A stretch of DNA of 7,912 nucleotides. Source: Elusimicrobiota bacterium (GTDB lineage Bacteria; Elusimicrobiota; Elusimicrobia; 2-02-FULL-39-32). The translations under genes and the position numbers were made by a program. Under the pieces are notes generated by a model. That model searched no databases, had not been told where the DNA came from, and was given only the letters and a program-made list of their open reading frames with translations. The stretch is taken from NCBI GenBank assembly GCA_023249835.1, contig JAHFBY010000063.1, positions 1-7,912 of the forward strand, read 5' to 3'. Within the stretch, counting starts at the first letter, position 1. Each line of letters starts with the position of its first letter. Below, piece by piece: positions 1 to 3,891 of the stretch.

Positions 1-1
1 T

Positions 2-223
2 GAGGATGATTTTAAAGCGGCAAGCTACCTGCTTAATTTAAGAGAAGACTGCCCCGTTAGCACCGTAGCTTTTCACGCTCAACAATGCTCTGAAAAATAT
101 ATAAAAGCGGCATTAACCTATTATTTAATTCCCTTCCAAAAAACTCACGATTTATCAAATCTGTTTTTAAAAATCCCCAATCCTGCTGACATTTCATTGA
201 AGATTTTGTTCCCCGCAGTCTAG
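2..223 (+). CDS. HEPN-domain protein, 3' part, C-terminally short
   Basis: An open frame enters from the left edge and ends at a TAG at 221-223, giving 73 visible residues. It has the core of a HEPN domain (higher eukaryotes and prokaryotes nucleotide-binding family, often the partner of a minimal nucleotidyltransferase). A helix of the form AFHAQQCSEKYIKAAL is followed by KTHDLSNLF and a proline. Complete HEPN domains of this type are usually about 120-135 residues and continue for another 40 or so after the HDL motif, through a helix that often carries the Arg-Tyr-Pro region. Here the protein stops about 23 residues after HDL (at LKILFPAV), so the C-terminal helices are missing. I found no convincing continuation in the other frames before the next gene. 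It is either a decayed gene or a short variant. The upstream partner, if any, lies outside the window. Confidence 0.7.
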   Translation, partial: EDDFKAASYLLNLREDCPVSTVAFHAQQCSEKYIKAALTYYLIPFQKTHDLSNLFLKIPNPADISLKILFPAV

Positions 224-258
224 ATCAAAATTTCGGTTAAAAACTTCCAGGATTTGTC

Positions 259-855
259 GTGTCTGAACAGGAAAAAATTAAAGCGGAAACCGACCAGGCC
301 CTCATGTCTTGCTTTCAAGAGGGAGACCCGGATGCATTTTCAATCATCTTTGACCGTTATGCCTCCCATATAATCAATTTTTCTTATCGGTTCTTAAACA
401 ACCAACAAGAATCTGAGGACATCGCGCAAGAAGTTCTGCTGCGGGTGTACAAGGGCAAAGACCGCTACGATTCCTCCCGCCCTTTTCGCCCCTGGATTTT
501 TTCCATTGCCGCCCGCCTCCTGTCTAATCGCCGGAGAGATAAAAAACGCCATGCCGAGGAGTCCTTGGACTGGCAATCGGAAAACGCGGATGAGGGGTCA
601 CAGGTCAGGTTTCAACTTGAGGATAAATCTTCCGGCGTTGATCCGCAAAAAGTAACAGAAAAAAATCAGTTGGCGCTAATCGTCCAAAAGGCATTAAAGG
701 AACTGCCGGAGAACCAAAGGATAGCGGTGATCTTAGCCCGTTTTGAGGGGATGTCTTATGAAGATATTGCCCAATCCCTGGACATTTCAGTCTCAGCGGT
801 AAAGTCGCTGCTTTTTCGCGCTCGGGAAACGCTTAAGCAATCGCTCTCTTCTTAA
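259..855 (+). CDS. ECF (sigma-70 family, RpoE-like) RNA polymerase sigma factor
   Basis: A 198-residue ECF sigma factor that directs RNA polymerase to a dedicated stress regulon. Region 2 spans about residues 14-95: a GDPDAF start, FDRYA, then the ESEDIAQEVLLRVY helix and RPWIFSIAARLLSNRRR of the -10-binding part. Region 4 spans about 142-198, with LKELPENQRIAVILARFEG followed by the helix-turn-helix YEDIAQSLDISVSAVKSLLFRARETL. The linker has no extra domain. The start is a GTG at 259-261 preceded by AGGA at 249-252 with a 6-nt gap; no better start lies upstream. It begins 35 nt after the HEPN stop, and 53 nt separate it from the anti-sigma gene, so the three + strand genes look like one operon. 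I see no convincing ECF-type autoregulatory promoter upstream. The family assignment is firm; the regulon is inferred only from the neighbours. Confidence 0.93.
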   Translation: MSEQEKIKAETDQALMSCFQEGDPDAFSIIFDRYASHIINFSYRFLNNQQESEDIAQEVLLRVYKGKDRYDSSRPFRPWIFSIAARLLSNRRRDKKRHAEESLDWQSENADEGSQVRFQLEDKSSGVDPQKVTEKNQLALIVQKALKELPENQRIAVILARFEGMSYEDIAQSLDISVSAVKSLLFRARETLKQSLSS

Positions 856-908
856 AAAATGGCCGCAACTTTTTTAAGGGTTGGGTGTATTGAAAGGTGA
901 GGTGAAGT

Positions 909-1343
909 ATGAAATGTAGCGATGTAAAAAAATTATTGTCTGTTTATCACGATAACCGGTTAAGTTCCAGTCAAACGCAAAAGATGGAAAATCATCTCGC
1001 GGTTTGCCGGCTTTGCCGGCAAGAAGAACGAACGCTTTTTAAGATATGGAATATGCTCGAAGCTTTGGGGCCAATTCGACCTTCGCCCGATTTTAAAACG
1101 CGTTTCTGGCAGAAAGCGCAAGAAGGGTCATTTAGTCAAACCTGGTGGACCAGCGTTGTCTATTCCTGGAACCAATTTGCCGTTGGCGCTCGCCCGGTTT
1201 TCGCTTTGACCTCTGTGCTCGTAATTTCGATTCTGGGAACATTGATCGCGTTGAAAGTTTTGCCGGAAACTTTTGCGCGTGGAGATAAATCGCCCATTTC
1301 GCAATGGGCGCAGAGCGCGGTCAAAGGAGGGTTGAAACTATGA
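909..1343 (+). CDS. Zinc-finger (zf-HC2/ZAS) membrane anti-sigma factor
   Basis: A 144-residue protein that should bind and hold the preceding ECF sigma factor at the inner membrane. The cytosolic N-terminal anti-sigma domain carries the ZAS signature His29-x3-Cys33-x2-Cys36, with an additional Cys3. The early LLSVYHDNRLS segment and the HLAVC motif are typical of zf-HC2 proteins. A basic and aromatic linker (about 60-95) leads to one membrane helix at about 97-117, leaving a short periplasmic tail of about 27 residues. The start ATG has a good ribosome site, AGGTGA at 895-900, 8 nt upstream. The stop overlaps the next gene's start in an ATGA (1340-1343), a sign of translational coupling. The family is clear from the motif and position; partner specificity is inferred from adjacency. 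Confidence 0.88.
   Translation: MKCSDVKKLLSVYHDNRLSSSQTQKMENHLAVCRLCRQEERTLFKIWNMLEALGPIRPSPDFKTRFWQKAQEGSFSQTWWTSVVYSWNQFAVGARPVFALTSVLVISILGTLIALKVLPETFARGDKSPISQWAQSAVKGGLKL
1323..1330 (+). promoter_or_regulatory. Strong ribosome binding site deciding the Spy-like start
   Basis: AAAGGAGG lies inside the end of the anti-sigma gene, 9 nt before the ATG at 1340. It is a near-perfect Shine-Dalgarno and picks this start over the upstream ATG at 1304. Confidence 0.85.
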
Positions 1344-1870
1344 GCGAAATTCAAAGAAGTGATGGCGGTTCCTCAAGTCAAAACAAGGGCAACGCTGCCA
1401 ATTGGAAAAAGTTCAGCCTTCATTTGGCGCTGCTCTTTTTAGTTTCGTTGGGATCTTCCGCTGCCACGCGGTATGTTATGACGCGCCAGAAAACAGACGC
1501 GCCATGGAAGAAAGTGTTGAATTTAACCCCGGAACAGGAGCACAAATTTACCGGCATGGAATTGGAATTCAACCTGGCGCAGAAGCAGCTCGCTTTTGAA
1601 GACGCTCAAAACAAAATATCCCTTTGCGCCTATTTGTGTTCGGAAAAGATGGAGGCTAAAGACATTGAAACCATGGCCAAGAAAATGGCTGGTCTTTATG
1701 AACAGAAACAAAAAACGCTTGCCATGACCTTAGCGGCCATTTCGAACCTATTAACGCCTCAGCAGAAAAAAATATTTTCCACGAAATTAATGCATGAAAT
1801 TTGTGTTTCTTGTAAACAAGCCGGTTCAACCGGTCATTGCCTCTGCGGAATGTGCGAGCGCCATTCTTAG
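1340..1870 (+). CDS. Membrane-anchored, cysteine-rich Spy/CnrX-like metal sensor
   Basis: A 176-residue protein with a membrane anchor at about 26-43 and a helical periplasmic domain. It contains two LTPEQ/LTPQQ turns (residues 62-66 and 138-142), the hallmark of Spy, CpxP, ZraP and CnrX-type periplasmic proteins. Between them is Cys96-x3-Cys100 in a helix. The C-terminus is a metal-ligand cluster: His152, Cys155-x2-Cys158, His166-Cys167-x-Cys169-x2-Cys172 and His175. The order sigma, anti-sigma, periplasmic sensor parallels the cnrYXH nickel/cobalt sensing unit, so it probably signals metal or thiol stress to the anti-sigma factor across the membrane (inference). I chose the ATG at 1340 because AAAGGAGG at 1323-1330 lies 9 nt upstream and the ATGA overlap is typical. 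The upstream in-frame ATG at 1304 has no such site and would add 12 residues overlapping the anti-sigma tail. No holin- or chaperone-like alternative fits better. Confidence 0.75.
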   Translation: MSEIQRSDGGSSSQNKGNAANWKKFSLHLALLFLVSLGSSAATRYVMTRQKTDAPWKKVLNLTPEQEHKFTGMELEFNLAQKQLAFEDAQNKISLCAYLCSEKMEAKDIETMAKKMAGLYEQKQKTLAMTLAAISNLLTPQQKKIFSTKLMHEICVSCKQAGSTGHCLCGMCERHS

Positions 1871-1985
1871 CACGAATGTAATACAGCTTCATGCTTCCAC
1901 AGGTCAAGTCCGCCTAGTCTCACTCCCTGAAACGGTCCCCACAGGGGGCTCATCCTTTAGGACTAGATTCCCCTTCGGGTTTAAT
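1862..1985 (-). ncRNA. Hairpin-rich segment, candidate structured RNA (possibly HEARO/omega-RNA-like remnant)
   Basis: This GC-rich block just after the Spy-like gene contrasts with the AT-rich DNA that follows. Visible pairings: CTAGTC 1914-1919 with GACTAG 1961-1966; CCCC 1937-1940 with GGGG 1944-1947 around a 3-nt loop, both inside the first stem; AGC/GCT around a 5-nt loop near 1886-1896; and CATTC 1862-1866 with GAATG 1874-1878. Read on the - strand an extra hairpin forms (GUUUC 1933-1929 with GAGAC 1921-1917, using a G-U pair that cannot form on the + strand, as an alternative to the outer stem), which favours a - strand RNA. The - strand stretch around 1885-1912, with GGCGGACUUGACCUGUGG then GAAGC and UGAAGC, resembles my memory of the conserved part of HEARO RNAs associated with IscB nucleases. 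I cannot verify that match, and no nuclease gene is present. Its 3' end would be antisense to the Spy-like stop codon. Confidence 0.33.
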
Positions 1986-2015
1986 TGCTTATTTTAACCG
2001 AACACCAGTGATAAA

Positions 2016-2036
2016 TCTATGTATTTATTCCATAGA
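2016..2036. promoter_or_regulatory. Inverted repeat, candidate enhancer site for the sigma-54 promoter
   Basis: TCTATG (2016-2021), 9 nt, then CATAGA (2031-2036) form a perfect dyad. Its centre is about 134 bp upstream of the predicted start site near 2160, the usual distance for a binding site of an NtrC-family activator. No such activator is encoded in the window, so the assignment is positional inference. Confidence 0.4.
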
Positions 2037-2041
2037 AATTT

Positions 2042-2102
2042 TGCGTTATTTTTAGTTTTATCTAAATTTATGTAAAAAATACCACTTTTCTTGAATAACG
2101 CA
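2042..2102. repeat. 9-bp inverted repeat pair (TGCGTTATT / AATAACGCA)
   Basis: TGCGTTATT at 2042-2050 is perfectly complementary to AATAACGCA at 2094-2102. The arm centres are 52 bp apart, close to five helical turns, so proteins on the two arms would face the same side of the DNA. The outer arm lies about 114 bp, and the inner arm about 62 bp, upstream of the predicted sigma-54 start. They could be activator or IHF-loop-flanking sites; an RNA hairpin is less likely because the AT-rich 43-nt loop is long. Confidence 0.4.
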
Positions 2103-2132
2103 TTTAAATATAGGTTTATTTTAAAGATAATT

Positions 2133-2149
2133 TTGGCATTATTATTGCA
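2133..2149 (+). promoter_or_regulatory. Sigma-54 (RpoN) -24/-12 promoter
   Basis: TTGGCATTATTATTGCA matches the consensus YTGGCAC-G-N4-TTGCW at the -24 (TTGGCA, 2133-2138) and -12 (TTGCA, 2145-2149) elements. The invariant GG and GC doublets are separated by exactly the required 10 bp. It lies in AT-rich DNA free of protein genes, as expected for a promoter preceded by enhancer sites. Transcription should start near 2159-2161. Such promoters need an ATP-driven enhancer-binding protein. Confidence 0.8.
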
Positions 2150-2159
2150 TGTAGTTACA

Positions 2160-2259
2160 GTATAAGCAGTATACAGATAAATCAGATTTTAAGGAGTTTA
2201 AGTTTTTTATAGCGATAGATTTTAAACCCGAATTCGGGGGGATTCGGGTTTATTTTTTT
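2160..2259 (+). ncRNA. Predicted sigma-54-dependent small RNA of about 100 nt
   Basis: The sigma-54 promoter at 2133-2149 and the intrinsic terminator at 2224-2259 bracket a transcript of roughly 100 nt with no plausible reading frame. Its 5' end can fold into a small hairpin, GUAUA (2160-2164), AGCAG loop, UAUAC (2170-2174), exactly where transcription should start. The middle is AU-rich and single-stranded-looking, with a Shine-Dalgarno-like AAGGAG at 2191-2196 not followed by ATG, GTG or TTG within working distance. The 3' end is the terminator hairpin with a seven-U tail, as in Hfq-type regulatory RNAs. Because trmJ begins 14 nt after the U-run, the alternative is a leader with an attenuator controlling trmJ. 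I do not recognise an RNA family. Confidence 0.6.
2224..2259 (+). terminator. Rho-independent terminator
   Basis: A perfect 10-bp stem: AAACCCGAAT (2224-2233) pairs with ATTCGGGTTT (2242-2251) around an 8-nt G-rich loop, followed by A and seven T (2253-2259). The T-run is on the + strand only, so it ends transcription coming from the left. Confidence 0.9.
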
Positions 2260-2260
2260 G

Positions 2261-2266
2261 TAAAAT
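2261..2266 (+). promoter_or_regulatory. Possible -10 element for a leaderless trmJ transcript
   Basis: TAAAAT (5 of 6 to the consensus) sits so that transcription would start at or next to the GTG of trmJ at 2273. There is no good -35 at the right distance, since that position is inside the terminator stem, so support is modest. Confidence 0.3.
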
Positions 2267-2272
2267 AAATAA

Positions 2273-3010
2273 GTGAACTATTTTGTTAAAAACGAATTAA
2301 AAGTGCGGGTTGTGTTGGTTCAGCCCCGCAACCCTCTAAATATTGGCGCTGCGGCGCGAGCTATGTCTAACTTTGGTTTTAACGATTTAGCAGTGGTGAA
2401 CCCCTATGGTCCGGTATGGAGGGAAACGATATCGGCGGTTGGCGCTGAACCGGTTGTTTTGGGCGCTAATGCAGTTTCAAGTTTAGATAAAGCAATTGAA
2501 GGATGCGCTCTTGTGCTGGGCACAACAACTGTACGCGATCGCCGGTTATTGCGTCCGGTGGTTCCTCTGAATGAACTAGAGGCTTATTTTGAACTTTGCG
2601 GCGTTGGCCCTTCTTCCCGGATCGCGCTCGTCTTTGGACCTGAAAAAACCGGCTTAAACAATAAACATTTAGAAATGTGCAATGCCTATCTCAACATTCC
2701 TACCTTTCCTGATACCCCGTCCATGAACTTGTCTCATGCGGTGGCGGTATGCTGTTATGAACTTGCGCGGAGTGCGAACGTTGGATTGAAAAACAGTCCG
2801 GAACTAGCCACGGCGGAGAGCCGTGAAAGGCTGGTGCAGCACGTGCTTGAACTTTTTAACGCGGCCGGTTATTTAAGAAAAGAATCTCCAGCAAAAAAGC
2901 TGAACAAAGTTCGGCAAACCTTGATCCAATGGAACTTGCGTTCCAGCGACCTTTGGTTGATGCACGGCATTATTCGTTATCTATTGAGGAAAATGATTAA
3001 GAAAGACTAA
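2273..3010 (+). CDS. trmJ: tRNA (cytidine/uridine-32-2'-O)-methyltransferase, TrmJ-type SpoU enzyme
   Basis: A 245-residue SPOUT (SpoU/TrmH superfamily) methyltransferase, the same length as E. coli TrmJ, which 2'-O-methylates position 32 of the tRNA anticodon loop using S-adenosylmethionine. The three SpoU motifs are in order: motif 1 NPLNIGAAARAM (about residues 20-31), motif 2 LVFGPEKTGLNN, and motif 3 with PSMNLSHAVAVCCYEL. The trefoil knot is formed by the last two. The C-terminal helical part (AAGYLRKESPAKKLNKVRQTL... and a final MHGIIRYLL helix) is characteristic of the TrmJ subgroup. The start is a GTG at 2273 with no Shine-Dalgarno; a second GTG at 2303 would remove 10 residues and also keeps the core. 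It lies 14 nt after a terminator, so it needs its own promoter or read-through. Its last 24 bp belong to a duplicated segment, and another copy of this tail lies at 3780-3803. Confidence 0.9.
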   Translation: MNYFVKNELKVRVVLVQPRNPLNIGAAARAMSNFGFNDLAVVNPYGPVWRETISAVGAEPVVLGANAVSSLDKAIEGCALVLGTTTVRDRRLLRPVVPLNELEAYFELCGVGPSSRIALVFGPEKTGLNNKHLEMCNAYLNIPTFPDTPSMNLSHAVAVCCYELARSANVGLKNSPELATAESRERLVQHVLELFNAAGYLRKESPAKKLNKVRQTLIQWNLRSSDLWLMHGIIRYLLRKMIKKD

Positions 3011-3100
3011 ATACCGCTCGATAGCGAACTTTTCCGCACTTGAGAGCCGTTCGCGCACTTCATTGATTTTGTCAAAAGGGTGGCTTTCAATCACGGGTTT
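2986..3100. repeat. Long direct repeat, left copy (trmJ end plus adh 3' remnant)
   Basis: These 115 bp match 3779-3891 almost perfectly. The only difference is a small patch after the shared TTTTCC, where this copy has GCACTT and the other TGCT (net +2 nt). The left copy contains the functional last codons and stop of trmJ. On the - strand it also holds a dead copy of the alcohol dehydrogenase C-terminus, frame-shifted by the 2-nt difference. Confidence 0.93.
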
Positions 3101-3357
3101 AAGGTTCCGGAGACGTATTTGTGGATGATGCTTGAGATTAGAGTTTGGTAGGGGATTCCTTCCTGCAAGGCTTTTTTTCTCATGTCTTGCAGGTCTTTAG
3201 ATGATATCCTGATATTCACCCTTTTATCTTTTATAAAAGTAGAGCGGGCGTACTTTTGGTATTTATGGATATCCTCTTTTTCGGGTTTGATGGATTTCCA
3301 TTCTCCATCCGCATAAGATTTGAGTAGATTCTTTTCTTCGTTATTAAGTTTTGCCAT
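3091..3357 (-). CDS. CopG-family (ribbon-helix-helix) antitoxin
   Basis: An 88-residue basic, helical protein. Residues about 46-85 form a ribbon-helix-helix unit: the RVNIRIS strand, the SKDLQDMRKKALQEG helix, then IPYQTLISSIIHKYVSG, exactly the pattern of CopG-type antitoxins that pair with BrnT-like toxins. The N-terminal part (NEEKNLLKSYADGEWKSI and a KYQKYARSTF helix) probably wraps the toxin. The start ATG (3355-3357) has AGGAG at 3366-3370, 8 nt upstream. It follows the toxin gene by 33 nt on the same strand, the toxin-first order of BrnTA systems. The last codons and the TGA stop (3091-3100) lie inside the direct repeat, so the final Asn-Pro and the stop are read from alcohol-dehydrogenase-derived DNA and the natural C-terminus has been replaced. 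It probably represses its own promoter. Confidence 0.85.
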   Translation of the reverse strand: MAKLNNEEKNLLKSYADGEWKSIKPEKEDIHKYQKYARSTFIKDKRVNIRISSKDLQDMRKKALQEGIPYQTLISSIIHKYVSGTLNP

Positions 3358-3390
3358 TTTTTTATCTCCTAAGATTAGCTTTTCATGTGT

Positions 3391-3681
3391 TTACTTATTT
3401 TCTTTAGTCTTGTTCAGGAAATATTTATTTGTGGCCTTGCGGCTTGGGATTATAGTTTTTAAAAATATCTCATGTTCTGTTTCAACAAAAGGAACCAAAT
3501 AAGCATAATTTTCAACGTTCACTACAAATATTTTTTGGCCTTTGTATTTTTCCTGATTGGGATGCTGTAAAATATCCAAAATATAACCATTTTCAATATA
3601 AAAGATAATTTCCTCGAAAGATATTTTGCGCTCCCCTTTAATAGACTGATTTTTTTCTGCATTCCATACGAAGTGTTTCAC
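3391..3681 (-). CDS. BrnT-like ribonuclease-type toxin
   Basis: A 96-residue protein with the BrnT-type layout: an N-terminal FVWNAEKNQ strand (BrnT consensus F-W-D-x-x-K-N), KISFEEI, then strands HPNQEKYKGQKIFVV and YAYLVPFVE, and the terminal IFLKTIIPSRKAT strand-helix that corresponds to the SARKAT-like end of BrnT toxins. BrnT proteins have an RNase fold related to RelE and cleave RNA; activity here is inferred. The antitoxin follows on the same strand. The start is a GTG at 3679-3681 with no Shine-Dalgarno, and the first residues already belong to the conserved fold, so a later start is unlikely. The promoter's predicted transcription start coincides with this GTG, so the mRNA should be leaderless. 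The alternative label is an uncharacterised BrnT/DUF-type toxin of a CopG-antitoxin pair. Confidence 0.8.
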   Translation of the reverse strand: MKHFVWNAEKNQSIKGERKISFEEIIFYIENGYILDILQHPNQEKYKGQKIFVVNVENYAYLVPFVETEHEIFLKTIIPSRKATNKYFLNKTKENK

Positions 3682-3701
3682 AATTAAATTGTATCACAAT
3701 G
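3678..3701. promoter_or_regulatory. Probable operator of the toxin-antitoxin operon
   Basis: TCACAAT occurs at 3678-3684 and again at 3694-3700, 16 bp apart, with an inverted ATTGT at 3688-3692 between them. The alternating ACAAT/ATTGT half-sites recur every 8 bp and cover the -10 element and start site, as expected for cooperative binding of a ribbon-helix-helix antitoxin that shuts off its own operon. Confidence 0.55.
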
Positions 3702-3716
3702 TGTGCCTTTTGTCAA
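3688..3716 (-). promoter_or_regulatory. Sigma-70 promoter of the toxin-antitoxin operon
   Basis: On the - strand a perfect -35 TTGACA (3711-3716), a 17-bp spacer and -10 TACAAT (3688-3693, 5 of 6). The expected start is at about 3681, the first base of the toxin GTG. Confidence 0.85.
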
Positions 3717-3778
3717 CAAGCAATCCGCCTATCTCGGGGGGCGGCGCTTATGAAGGATCGTTTTTCTTTTTGTCCTGG

Positions 3779-3891
3779 GAGGAAAATGATTAAGAAAGAC
3801 TAAATACCGCTCGATAGCGAACTTTTCCTGCTGAGAGCCGTTCGCGCACTTCATTGATTTTGTCAAAAGGGTGGCTTTCAATCACGGGTTT
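3779..3891. repeat. Long direct repeat, right copy (adh end plus trmJ tail remnant)
   Basis: The partner of 2986-3100. This copy holds the functional 3' end of the alcohol dehydrogenase gene (- strand) and a useless + strand remnant of the trmJ tail (3780-3803, encoding RKMIKKD and TAA). Before the insertion the two genes must have overlapped tail to tail by 14 bp, since in this copy the adh stop is at 3790-3792 and the trmJ stop at 3801-3803. Confidence 0.93.

Larger units (their letters stand above)
3101..3778. mobile_element. 678-bp toxin-antitoxin insert between direct repeats
   Basis: This segment lies between the two copies of a 113-115 bp repeat and carries only the toxin-antitoxin pair, its promoter and 62 bp of flank with a CCGCC/GGCGG hairpin (3725-3729 with 3740-3744). 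It is much more AT-rich than the genes on either side. Its ends show no inverted repeats and there is no transposase or integrase. The arrangement resembles integration by single crossover or by a recombinase acting in trans, where the repeats would be attL and attR, more than transposition, because target duplications over 100 bp are not typical of transposons. Confidence 0.65.

Noticed and set aside
1304..1339. Longer start for the Spy-like protein at the ATG at 1304
   Set aside because: It has no ribosome site, overlaps the anti-sigma gene, and AAAGGAGG with an ATGA overlap supports the start at 1340.
1967..1985. CCCCTTCGGG followed by TTTAATT as a terminator for the sigma operon
   Set aside because: The stem is only 3-4 bp and there is no proper T-run.
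1794..1997. Open frame through the Spy-like 3' end and the structured block
   Set aside because: It is out of frame with a real gene, has no ribosome site and no recognisable protein character.
2191..2230. AAGGAG as a ribosome site for a tiny protein in the small RNA
   Set aside because: No ATG, GTG or TTG follows at working distance, and stop codons are frequent.
3320..3502. + strand frame across the toxin-antitoxin junction
   Set aside because: It is antisense to two convincing genes and has low-complexity hydrophobic content without a ribosome site.
3101..3778. Insertion sequence or integron cassette explanation for the insert
   Set aside because: No transposase, terminal inverted repeats or attC-type core site could be seen, and a target duplication over 100 bp does not fit transposition.
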